NCBI GenBank assembly: GCA_013151215.1
Contig: JAADIS010000123.1
Coordinates: forward strand, 1 to 38,988
Length of the DNA: 38,988 nucleotides
Reading direction: 5' to 3'
Source of the DNA: Chlorobiota bacterium
GTDB taxonomy: Bacteria; Bacteroidota; Bacteroidia; Bacteroidales; F082
Part shown: positions 26,847 to 36,100 of the stretch, in pieces
Numbering within the stretch: position 1 is the stretch's first letter
Layout: every line of letters starts with the position of its first letter
Notes under the pieces: generated by a model
Database searches by the model: none
Seen by the model: only the letters and a program-made list of their open reading frames with translations
Told to the model about the DNA's origin: nothing
Position numbers and translations under genes: made by a program

Positions 26847-28490
26847 ATGAACCAAGGATTTACATATATCGATTATGGTATTTTCGGTCTTTATGCCCTA
26901 ATAATAATCGCAGTGGGCTTATATGCGTCGCGAACGAAAAAAGGCGTTGACAAGACCGCCGAGGATTACTTCCTGGCCGGCAAAACACTTCCGTGGTGGG
27001 CTATTGGGGCATCTTTAATCGCGGCGAACATTTCGGCGGAACAATTCATCGGGATGTCGGGATCAGGCTTTGCAGTAGGCCTTGCGATAGCCTCCTATGA
27101 ATGGATGGCGGCAGTAACATTGTTGATAGTTGCCAAATATTTACTCCCGATTTTTATAAGGCAAGGCCTCTTCACTATTCCGGAATTCATCGAAAAGCGA
27201 TTCAATACTAAGCTCAAAACCATACTAGCCGTTTTCTGGATCTCCCTTTTCATATTTGTAAACCTTACGTCGGTATTATTCTTGGGGGCAAAGGCCCTCG
27301 ACACGATTATCGGAACTGGAGACGGCAGTACCATTATCTATTTTATAGCAGGGCTCGCATTGTTTGCTGCTGCATATTCGGTATGGGGTGGTCTTTCGGC
27401 CGTAGCCTGGACAGATGTGATACAGGTTACACTATTAGTTATCGGAGGCCTGATAACCAGTTTTATAGCTATCGACCATGTAACACCTGAAGGCGGTATA
27501 ATCAAGGGGTTTTCACATATTTACCATACAGCCGGCGATAAGTTCCATATGATAATAAAACGCGACAACCCCGAATTTATGAACTTGCCCGGTATTGCCA
27601 TGCTCGTCGGGGGCTTATGGGTTGCCAATCTTTATTATTGGGGTTTTAACCAGTATATTATTCAAAGAGCCCTGGCTGCCAAGTCGTTGAAGGAAGCTCA
27701 ACGAGGCCTTGCCTTTGCGGGCTTCCTTAAGCTCATCATCCCGTTAATAGTGGTAATTCCCGGAATTGTTGCATTTGTGATGTACACACAGCCGGAAGGC
27801 ACGAGCATCATAGGTGGGGTAAAAGATGCTTTCACAAAAACCGGCGGCGGGCTAGATGTCGATAGGGCCTATCCTTGGCTTATAGGCACTTTCATTCCTC
27901 CCGGCATAAAAGGCCTTGTGGTAGCTGCGCTTTCCGCGGCAATTGTTTCTTCGCTCGCATCCATGCTCAACTCCGCTTCAACAATTTTTACAATGGATAT
28001 TTACAAGCCATATATAAACAAGAGCGCATCAAACAAAGATCTTGTAAAAACCGGGCGCATAAGCGTTTTGGCAGCCTTGGCAGTTGCGGCCTTGTTGGCT
28101 CCCCAACTGGGAAGCTTACCTCAGATGTTCCAGTATATACAGGAATATACAGGACTTGTAAGCCCCGGGATACTAGCTGTTTTCTTAATGGGGCTTTTCT
28201 GGAAGAAAGCATCCACAAAAGCTGCTATTACAGGTGTTATATCTTCAATACCAATAGCGTTGGGATTTAAGTTCATGCCGATAGAAATGCCTTTCCTCGA
28301 TCAGATGCTTTATACAATGCTGATCACTATGGTTATCATCCTAGGTGTTTCATTAAGCTTGGGAGAAGGCGACGACAACCCTAAGGCTATTCCTTTGCTA
28401 AAAGAAACTTTCGTTACCGACAAGGTTTTCAATGTAAGCGCATACGCCATATTAACGATCGTCGTAGTCCTTTATAGTGTTTTTTGGTAA
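26847..28490 (+). CDS. sodium/solute symporter (SSS family, SGLT-like)
   Basis: A 547-aa integral membrane protein with about 14 hydrophobic helices. Signature segments match Na+/sugar symporters of the vSGLT type: AEDYFLAGKTLPWWAIGASL, AANISAEQFIGMSGSGFAVG (first Na+-site helix), YEWMAAVTLLIVAKYLLPIF, YSVWGGLSAVAWTDVIQV, and AIVSSLASMLNSASTIFTMD (second Na+-site helix with paired Ser). It probably takes up a sugar or related solute with sodium. It is last in a likely operon with the lipocalin-like and phosphotransferase-like genes. No terminator hairpin is evident after it. Confidence 0.93.
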   Translation: MNQGFTYIDYGIFGLYALIIIAVGLYASRTKKGVDKTAEDYFLAGKTLPWWAIGASLIAANISAEQFIGMSGSGFAVGLAIASYEWMAAVTLLIVAKYLLPIFIRQGLFTIPEFIEKRFNTKLKTILAVFWISLFIFVNLTSVLFLGAKALDTIIGTGDGSTIIYFIAGLALFAAAYSVWGGLSAVAWTDVIQVTLLVIGGLITSFIAIDHVTPEGGIIKGFSHIYHTAGDKFHMIIKRDNPEFMNLPGIAMLVGGLWVANLYYWGFNQYIIQRALAAKSLKEAQRGLAFAGFLKLIIPLIVVIPGIVAFVMYTQPEGTSIIGGVKDAFTKTGGGLDVDRAYPWLIGTFIPPGIKGLVVAALSAAIVSSLASMLNSASTIFTMDIYKPYINKSASNKDLVKTGRISVLAALAVAALLAPQLGSLPQMFQYIQEYTGLVSPGILAVFLMGLFWKKASTKAAITGVISSIPIALGFKFMPIEMPFLDQMLYTMLITMVIILGVSLSLGEGDDNPKAIPLLKETFVTDKVFNVSAYAILTIVVVLYSVFW

Positions 28491-28579
28491 ATCGTCAATT
28501 ATCACCTAATTTTATTTTTTTAGAACAGTCGAACTTCTGCTTTTTACTCCCAAAAATAAGAAGAACAATTATTTTATAT

Positions 28580-28609
28580 ATTGAAGTATGATATATTTAT
28601 CCTAAATTT
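28580..28609 (+). promoter_or_regulatory. promoter of the PLD-helicase gene
   Basis: The -33 TTG (28580-28582) and the -7 TAAATTTG (28602-28609) are separated by a 19-bp spacer, the Bacteroidota housekeeping arrangement. The predicted start is about 40 nt before the ATG at 28654. Confidence 0.65.
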
Positions 28610-28653
28610 GTTGATTTAGACCTAGCATATTTATATACAGAAGAAGTTAGCAA

Positions 28654-31600
28654 ATGATATTAGATAACGAGAATGAAAATCTAAAAGTCCATGAATGGAT
28701 TTCTAAATATACCGAGGAAGGGAAATTTGATATAGTTACAGGATACTTCACAATTGGTGCACTTGCTTTCCTTTCATTACAGGTTAAGGAGAGAATAAAG
28801 CATTTTCGGTTTGTTTTAGGCGATATTGTTAATATTGATGCCGTTAACGACCGAACACTTGATTTATTGAATGAGAATATTACTATTGAAGCTGCACTAA
28901 AATTGAATAAAGTTGCACAGGAAGCGGTTAAGTTTTTGAAACTTGATAAAGTTGAAGCAAAAACTTTAGAACCAAATTTTTGTCATGCTAAGGCCTACCT
29001 TTTCAAACCAAATAATAATGACGACCGAGACATCTATTTTATTTCAGGAAGTTCAAATTTAACGGAAGCCGGTATCGGATTAAAACATACCAATAACATT
29101 GAACTTAATATTGCGGAAACAGGAAATAACAGCCAATACAAAGAACTTGCATCATGGTTTAATGATTTGTGGAAGAAACCTCAAGCGCATAAAAATAAAA
29201 CGCTGATTGATGAAACCGGCAAGGAATACACAAAACCATTTAAGCAATACCTGATAGAGGAGATTGCAAGAATATTTATAAAATATACCCCCAAAGAATT
29301 GTATTACAAAGTACTTTTTGAACTATTTGGTAGTCAGATATTGTACGAGCAAAACGACCCTGGATTTGCAAAACAAGTTGGAAGACTTGAAAACTCAGTT
29401 GTTTTCAATACACTTTATGACTTTCAACAAAAAGGCGTTCTCAGTTTAATAAAAATGCTTCAAAAATATAATGGGGCAATTTTAGCAGATGCAGTTGGTT
29501 TAGGAAAAACCTGGAGTGCATTGGCAGTTATCAAGTTCTTCCAACTTCAAGGCAGGGAAATTATTTTGCTTTGTCCTAAAAAACTACAACATAACTGGAG
29601 CAGATACCGAAAGAATCAGGACTCGAAATTTGAACGGGATAAATTGGAGTATTTTATAAGGTTTCATACGGATTTGGAATATGACCGTATGGATAAAGAA
29701 AAATATCGTCTAGAACTTTCAGATACATTGTTTCTTAATGACAAACCTAAACTTATTGTTATTGATGAAAGTCACAATCTTAGAAATGATAAATCCAAGA
29801 GATATAAGTTTTTAGTTGATGAAATATTGAAGCAAAATGAAGATGTAAAAGTATTGATGCTATCGGCTACTCCAATAAATAATTCGTTAAATGATATTAG
29901 AAATCAATTCAAATTAATGGTTCAGGGTGATGTTCATGGTTTTGAAGAATCACTTGGCGTCAGGAATATTGACTATACATTTCGTTCTGCTCAAAAAGCA
30001 TTTAATGATTGGCGTGAAGAATCAAATCCTAAAATTGGCGAATTTATCAAAAAGTTACCGGCTAACTTTTTTGCCTTAACCGATTCGCTTACAGTAGCAC
30101 GGACACGTTCAATGATTGAAGGACAACAGGACGGGCTTGTTTTCCCAAAGAAAGCAAAACCTGATAATATTTTTGTTACTCCCAGAGAGATGGGGAATTT
30201 TGAAAACTTTGAGGAACTTTTTGAGCATTTCCCTCCCATGCTGTCAGGTTATCAACCTGCATTTTACGCAGAATCTTTTGAAGAAAAAAGGAAAAGGCAA
30301 CAAGCTAAACTTAAAGGTGAAGTATCAGTAATAGAAGATGAAGTTCAGCGAGATAAGTTTCTTGTTAAAATGATGTACATTTTAATGGTAAAAAGACTGG
30401 AATCATCATGGTTTTCATTTCAATCCACTGTCGGAAAAATATTAGACCATCATCAAAATGCACTTAATAGAATTAAAGCATACGAAGAAAACAAGGAAAA
30501 TGGGGAATTGAATAACGAACTTGATGTTTTTGAAGGAGATGATTTAAAAGATGAAATCGAAGAATTCACTCTTGGGAAAAAACGTAAAATCAAATTATCG
30601 GATATTGACAATGCAGGAAATCTTAAGTGGTATAAAAGAGATTTAAAAAAAGATATCGATGCTTTGGATAATCTACTCGGAAATATGAATCGTTTTGCAA
30701 TTGATTTAGAGAAAGAAACAATCAAGCCAAATAATCATAAAAGTTCTGATGATAAATTACAGGTTTTAATTGAAAAGATTCTTACAAAACGCAAAAGTAG
30801 CACAAACGATAATAACCGAAAATTGGTGATTTTCACAGTTTACAGAGATACAGCTGAGTATTTATTCGAACAGCTTAAATCAAGAGGCTTCGACAAAATT
30901 GCAGTAGTTAGTGGTACAGGCTCAAAAACTGATGATTCAGATACTGAACACAAAAACTTTGAGCCCATACTTGAACGGTTTTCTCCTTACACTAAACTAT
31001 TCAAAGAGAAAGAATGGAAGTTTGAACCAAGTTCTGAATCTCTTTCAGAAAAAGAACAATACGAAGAATGGATAACCTGGATTGCAACTTTTGACGAAAA
31101 AACTTATAAGAAAATTCAAAACCCTATTGACATTTTAATTGCAACAGATGCTTTAAGTGAAGGTCAGAACTTGCAAGATGCTGATATGGTAGTGAATTAT
31201 GATATTCATTGGAATCCTGTTCGAATTATTCAAAGAATGGGACGTATCGACCGTCTGGGTTCTCCAAACAAAGAGATATTCGGAATTAATTTTTGGCCTT
31301 CCAATAACATTAATTCATATCTAAATCTACAAGGTAGAATTGAACACAGAATGGCAGCAATGAAGTTGGCAGGTTCGGAAGTTCAATTGGAATTTTCCGA
31401 CACTTTCAAAGAGATGGCTGATGACGAAAATCTTGAAAACAAGATGAAGGCACGAATGATGGAACAAATGCAAACTTCATGGGATGATATTGAAATAAGC
31501 GAACAAGGTTTAGGTTTCGATGACCTTTCGTTGGAAAAATACCGACAAGATTTATTAGTTGAGTTAAGTGAACACCAAAAGAAATACGAAAAAATGCCCA

Positions 31601-32085
31601 ATGGGGTTTATACCGGTTTTATTGCTGAAAAAGAAATTTGCAACGAAGAAGGTATCATTGCACTTCTGGGTTATCCGGCAAAACCTCCTAAAACAATAAA
31701 TTACAATTATCAGTATTACAATCTTATTTACATCAACAAAGAAGGTAATCCTGTTTTATTAAATCAAAAGGAGGTTCTCGATTCTTTAACCTTCCACAAA
31801 GAGAATACAAGATTTGTTCCTGAAGAAATTGACAGAGGAGAAGAAAAAGCAATTCAAGGACTTGTAGAAATAATTAACAAATGGATAAAGTCGCAAGCCG
31901 TTGAGGAAGAAAAACAGGAAGATGGAACTGTGAAAGAAAAAATGGGAAAAGAAGCAACAGACTTGCTTTCGAAACTGCGGAAAGGGGATAAAAGTGCAAT
32001 TGAACGAGTAAAACAAAATATAAAGACCGCTGAAAAATACCAACTTGATAACTTTGATCTAATTACCTGGTTTCTAATAAACTAA
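28654..32085 (+). CDS. PLD-nuclease/SNF2-type helicase, defence-associated
   Basis: 1143 aa. An N-terminal phospholipase D-like domain (1-170) has HAK (His111-x-Lys113) and GSSNLTEAG (132-140), the single HxK half-site typical of dimeric PLD nucleases. A superfamily 2 helicase of SNF2 type follows: motif I DAVGLGKT (279-286), motif II IDESH (370-374), motif III LSATPINNS around Ser404, ATDALSEGQNLQDADMVVNY, and motif VI QRMGRIDRLG (860-869). A charged insertion lies between the two RecA lobes. PLD-SNF2 helicases are partners of adenine methyltransferases in restriction-like phage defence loci. The DNA is AT-rich versus flanking metabolism genes. It is probably the restriction or translocase component; this is inference from architecture and neighbours. 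Confidence 0.88.
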   Translation: MILDNENENLKVHEWISKYTEEGKFDIVTGYFTIGALAFLSLQVKERIKHFRFVLGDIVNIDAVNDRTLDLLNENITIEAALKLNKVAQEAVKFLKLDKVEAKTLEPNFCHAKAYLFKPNNNDDRDIYFISGSSNLTEAGIGLKHTNNIELNIAETGNNSQYKELASWFNDLWKKPQAHKNKTLIDETGKEYTKPFKQYLIEEIARIFIKYTPKELYYKVLFELFGSQILYEQNDPGFAKQVGRLENSVVFNTLYDFQQKGVLSLIKMLQKYNGAILADAVGLGKTWSALAVIKFFQLQGREIILLCPKKLQHNWSRYRKNQDSKFERDKLEYFIRFHTDLEYDRMDKEKYRLELSDTLFLNDKPKLIVIDESHNLRNDKSKRYKFLVDEILKQNEDVKVLMLSATPINNSLNDIRNQFKLMVQGDVHGFEESLGVRNIDYTFRSAQKAFNDWREESNPKIGEFIKKLPANFFALTDSLTVARTRSMIEGQQDGLVFPKKAKPDNIFVTPREMGNFENFEELFEHFPPMLSGYQPAFYAESFEEKRKRQQAKLKGEVSVIEDEVQRDKFLVKMMYILMVKRLESSWFSFQSTVGKILDHHQNALNRIKAYEENKENGELNNELDVFEGDDLKDEIEEFTLGKKRKIKLSDIDNAGNLKWYKRDLKKDIDALDNLLGNMNRFAIDLEKETIKPNNHKSSDDKLQVLIEKILTKRKSSTNDNNRKLVIFTVYRDTAEYLFEQLKSRGFDKIAVVSGTGSKTDDSDTEHKNFEPILERFSPYTKLFKEKEWKFEPSSESLSEKEQYEEWITWIATFDEKTYKKIQNPIDILIATDALSEGQNLQDADMVVNYDIHWNPVRIIQRMGRIDRLGSPNKEIFGINFWPSNNINSYLNLQGRIEHRMAAMKLAGSEVQLEFSDTFKEMADDENLENKMKARMMEQMQTSWDDIEISEQGLGFDDLSLEKYRQDLLVELSEHQKKYEKMPNGVYTGFIAEKEICNEEGIIALLGYPAKPPKTINYNYQYYNLIYINKEGNPVLLNQKEVLDSLTFHKENTRFVPEEIDRGEEKAIQGLVEIINKWIKSQAVEEEKQEDGTVKEKMGKEATDLLSKLRKGDKSAIERVKQNIKTAEKYQLDNFDLITWFLIN

Positions 32086-32106
32086 AAAATATTTATGAAA
32101 ATAATG

Positions 32107-32136
32107 TTGACAATCTCAAATATGATACTATCTTTG
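32107..32136 (+). promoter_or_regulatory. promoter of the ncRNA/Abi module
   Basis: The -33 TTGACA (starting at 32107) and -7 TATCTTTG (32129-32136) have a 19-bp spacer, the best match in the window and the same spacing as the helicase promoter. It lies just after the helicase stop and predicts a transcript start near 32142, directly before the structured RNA. Confidence 0.75.
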
Positions 32137-32141
32137 CAAAC

Positions 32142-32211
32142 AATAAGACTTGCCACGCTTCCGACCCCGATAGTTATCGGGACAGCGCACCCGGGCAGGT
32201 TTTCTTTTTTT
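32142..32211 (+). ncRNA. candidate small structured RNA upstream of the HEPN Abi gene
   Basis: About 70 nt from the predicted start to a U-tract. It folds as a rod of three nested helices: CTTGCC (32149-32154) with GGCAGG (32194-32199), CGCT (32156-32159) with AGCG (32184-32187), and CCCGAT (32166-32171) with ATCGGG (32176-32181) around loop AGTT. The U-rich TTTTCTTTTTTT (32200-32211) follows at once, so it can end as an intrinsic terminator. The Abi ATG is 9 nt further on. A strong promoter, RNA, terminator and HEPN toxin in this order match the RNA-antitoxin arrangement reported for AbiF-type systems. The alternative is a transcription attenuator or a dispersed palindrome. Confidence 0.6.
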
Positions 32212-32219
32212 ATAGGGCT

Positions 32220-33131
32220 ATGAAATACAAAAAACCTCCCTTAACAATAGCCCAACAAATCCAGATACTAAAAGACAGAGGGCTTATTATTGAAGACGAA
32301 AACAGGGCTTCACGTTACCTTTCTTTTATAAGCCTGTATCGTCTCCGTGCCTACACTTATTCATATCAGGATAATTCCAAACCAAATCAACCATTTTATC
32401 CCGGTACTACTTTTGATATTGTATTAAACACATATTTGTTCGACCGCAAATTGCGCTTATTGGTTTTTGATGCCATTGAGCGAATTGAAATTGCACTAAG
32501 AACACAAATTGTTTATCAATACTCTATTGAACATGGGGCCAACTGGTACGAAAACAAGAAATTATATCGAAAGACTTTTTTGTTTAATCGTGACTTACAA
32601 CAGATTGATAAAGAATTAAAAAGGTCAAACGAGGTTTTTATTAAGCACTACAATACAACCTATTCTACCCCCAAGAGGCCTCCGGCATGGATGACTTTAG
32701 AAATTTTTAGCATGGGACTATTATCAAAAATTTATGAAAACCTTAAAATCAGTGATGAGAAAAAAATCATTGCCCGGAATTTCAACCTTGGTCATCCTTT
32801 TGTGCTTGAAAGTTGGATGCACTCGCTTTCTGTTATCAGGAATATTTGTGCCCACCACAGCCGCCTGTGGAACAGGGAACTGCCTGCAAGTATGAAACTT
32901 CCCAAAGTTACCCATGGTATTTGGCTCAACAATACTGGTTTTCCTCGGGGTAAAATGTATCTGGCTCTTAGCAGTATGTTATTTTTGTTGAATACAATTA
33001 TTCCAAATAACCATTTTAAAATCAAATTGAAAACATTAATTACAAAATATCCGGATATCCCACTATGTAAAATGGGGTTCCCCGAGAATTGGCAAAACGA
33101 AAACTTATGGACGGATTTAAATAACAATTAA
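32220..33131 (+). CDS. Abi-family HEPN ribonuclease toxin (AbiD/AbiF type)
   Basis: A 303-aa protein of the Abi_2 (AbiD/AbiF) family. The N-terminal [20 protein letters not shown] and [16 protein letters not shown] are the family hallmark. [16 protein letters not shown] lies in the helical core, and [16 protein letters not shown] contains the HEPN RNase motif R-N-x-x-x-H (Arg207 to His212). HEPN Abi proteins cleave RNA and cause dormancy or death on phage infection. A structured RNA lies directly upstream and may be its antitoxin. The stop is 2 bp before the methyltransferase start, so the toxin gene is wedged between the helicase and methyltransferase of one restriction-like locus. Confidence 0.9.
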   Translation: MKYKKPPLTIAQQIQILKDRGLIIEDENRASRYLSFISLYRLRAYTYSYQDNSKPNQPFYPGTTFDIVLNTYLFDRKLRLLVFDAIERIEIALRTQIVYQYSIEHGANWYENKKLYRKTFLFNRDLQQIDKELKRSNEVFIKHYNTTYSTPKRPPAWMTLEIFSMGLLSKIYENLKISDEKKIIARNFNLGHPFVLESWMHSLSVIRNICAHHSRLWNRELPASMKLPKVTHGIWLNNTGFPRGKMYLALSSMLFLLNTIIPNNHFKIKLKTLITKYPDIPLCKMGFPENWQNENLWTDLNNN

Positions 33132-33133
33132 TT

Positions 33134-36100
33134 ATGGAACTAACTTTATTCAAAGGAAAAGTTTTTCTTGATGCTGTAAAAACATTGATCAAAGAACTTA
33201 AAGTTCCGATCAACTATGTGGCCAATGAACCCACTACTGCAAAAGAAATCCTAAAAGATACCTATAAAGATAACAGCACTTTTGCCTTAGTTGATGATGT
33301 GTATTTTGTTGGTATGGTAGACGATGCTGCCTTTGAAGGAAACGAAAGCCTTTCAGTAGATAAAATAAAATCAGATTATGATGGTATTTTGATTTTTGGG
33401 ATCACCTTGCATAAAAGAGAAAATAATTTGCTGCCAACCCGTTCACAACTGGCAGAAATATCCCGTGCCTTTAACCGTGAATTTTATTATACCCCTGTGG
33501 TTTTGGTGTTTAAGTATAGTAATACCGATGAAGAATTTATTGCTTTTGCCAATACCGAGCGTTTAAAATACAAACAGGAATGGCGAGAAGGGGAAAAAGT
33601 AGGGAAAGTTTCCTTGTTGCGGGATATTAATTTTGAAAATACTCATGCAGGCCATGAGAGAATACTTTTAGGAGACGGTAAGGAAAAGGGGCTAAGGATT
33701 GATAACAAAATTGATTCCTTTGCAAAACTTTACAACTACTGGCAGGAAGTTTTTAGTGTTAGCATATTAAATAAGAAATTCTATAAAGAATTACAAAACT
33801 GGTATTTCTGGGCTATTCAAGAAGTAAGTTTTCCTAATCAGCCCAATCGCTTTGATTACGAAACCGATGCTAAGTTTGATGAGGCTGTAAAGGAACATAA
33901 GGCAAAAAACGTAATTCGCTTACTTACCCGTATTTTGTTTATCTGGTTTATTAAAGAAAAGAAACTGATACCTGAAGATCTATTTGACGAACAAACCATC
34001 GCAAACAAGTTTCTGGTTGATTTTACACCACAAAAACCACATGGCAATTTCGCAACCGGAAAGCATAACAGCAAGTACTACCGTGCCATTTTACAAAATC
34101 TGTTTTTTGCTACACTTAATCAGGAAATGGGAAAACGCCAGTTCCGAAACGACAAGCAACATCAGAATGTAACCAATTTGATGCGTTACAAATCTTATTT
34201 TAAAGACCCTGACTATTTTGTACAGTTGATGGAAGATGTGGTGCCATTTATGAACGGTGGACTTTTTGAATGTCTCGACAAACCGCACCCTGAAAAGAAA
34301 GGTAAACAAGGTGGCGATATTATTATTTATGCAGATGGATTTTCAGATAGAACCGACAATTTTTTGACTGTACCCGATTATCTGTTCTTTGATGTGGATG
34401 AAGATGTGGATTTGAGCGATGATTTTGGAAGTAAGTCAAAAATTTATAAAAATGCCAAAACAAGAGGTCTGCTTGAAATACTTAAATCATATAAATTCAC
34501 CATTACCGAGAATACCCCAATAGAAGAAGACGTGGCACTCGACCCTGAATTATTGGGTAAAGTATTTGAAAACCTGCTGGCAAGTTATAACCCAGAAACC
34601 AAAACAACAGCACGAAAACAAACCGGCTCATTTTATACTCCCCGCGAGATTGTGAATTATATGGTGGATGAAAGCCTTATAGCCTATCTCAGCACCCAAC
34701 TCTCCTCCTTGAAAGGAGGAGCGCCCGAAGGGGGAGGTGGTTCAAAAAACTCCTTTCAAGGAGATAAATTAAATAATCTACCATACCTTAAAACTTTCAG
34801 AAAAGAACTGCGCAATAATCTTACCCCCGCAGAAGCAGCACTTTGGAAAGTATTAAAAGGGAAACAGTTAGTGGGAAGAAAATTTAGAAGGCAACATAGT
34901 GTGGCTAATTATATCCTTGATTTTTATTGTCCCGCCGAGAAATTAGCTATTGAACTCGATGGGCAAGGCCATTTTGAGTCTGCTCAGGAAGAATATGATC
35001 GCGAAAGAGATTTGTTTTTGAAACATGTGGGCATAAAAGTGTTACGGTTTGAAAATAAAATTGTCTGGAATGATTTGGAAGGGTTGTTAGATGCCGTTAA
35101 GGCTGAATTTGGATGGCGTGAAAGAATGGAACAAGAACCACCCCGTCCTTCGGACACCCCTCCTTTGCAAGGTGGGGAGCGGTTAGAGGAAGACTTAAAC
35201 CGGCTTTTTTCTTACGACGAAACAAATCCGTTTGAAAACAACTCCGAAATACAAAAACAAATTATCAAGGCTTTTGACAAAATAAAAATTCTTGACCCTG
35301 CTGCCGGTTCCGGTGCTTTCCCTATGGGTGCCTTGCAAAAAATGGTACACGTACTGCACAAAGTTGACCCGCATAACGCCGAGTGGAAACAAAGGCAAAT
35401 TGATAAAGTAAACAATGCCATTGAAAGCCTTGAAAAGATTGATGATGCTAAATTCCGCGAGCAAAGCATAAAAGAACTACAAGCACAGATTAAAGATATT
35501 GAAGATGCATTTGAAAACAATGAACTCGATTACGGGCGCAAGCTGTTTCTAATTGAGAATTGTATTTATGGCGTTGACATACAATCCATAGCCACGCAGA
35601 TTTCCAAGCTCCGCTTTTTTATCTCGCTTATTGTTGACCAAAGAATAGATAAAAGCAAACCCAACTTCGGCATACGCCCCTTGCCTAATCTCGAAACCAA
35701 ATTTGTGGCTGCCAATACCCTGGTTGGAATTGACAAACCCGATGCTCAACTTAATTTGTTTGACAAGACCGAAGTAAAAATACTGGAAAGCCAACTAAAA
35801 AAAGTACGTCATAAAATATTCAGTTCCAAATCGCCCAGGCGAAAACGCGAGCTGCGGGAAGAAGATAAAAAATTGCGCGAAAGAATAGCCGAACTACTGG
35901 AAGAAGGCGGCATGGAAAACAAAACCGCCCGCCAACTGGCAAGCTGGGACCCCTACGACCAAAATACTTCTTCACCTTTTTTCGATTCCGAATGGATGTT
36001 CGATATTAGAGATGGTTTTGATGTGGTGATTGGGAATCCGCCTTATAAGCAGGTTCCGAAAGGAATATATTCAGTACAACAATACCCTTACTCAGAAGGA

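Larger units (their letters stand above)
34702..35177 (+). mobile_element. in-frame DUF559 (Vsr-like) endonuclease element
   Basis: A 476-bp block bounded by 42/43-bp inverted repeats and read through in frame with the methyltransferase. Its core (residues about 552-660 of the fusion) is a DUF559 domain: [47 protein letters not shown] followed by HF, and [20 protein letters not shown]. Candidate catalytic residues are Asp596, Glu607, Asp609 and His613, consistent with the Vsr/PD-(D/E)xK fold. The repeats encode the low-complexity peptides [13 protein letters not shown] and [14 protein letters not shown]. It sits in a linker between conserved methyltransferase blocks, so host function may survive. 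It resembles an intein-free, homing-endonuclease-like protein insertion. Confidence 0.85.

Noticed and set aside
32220-33131. Cas13-like CRISPR effector
   Set aside because: Only one HEPN motif, a 303-aa length, and no repeat-spacer array anywhere in the window. It fits a stand-alone Abi_2 protein.
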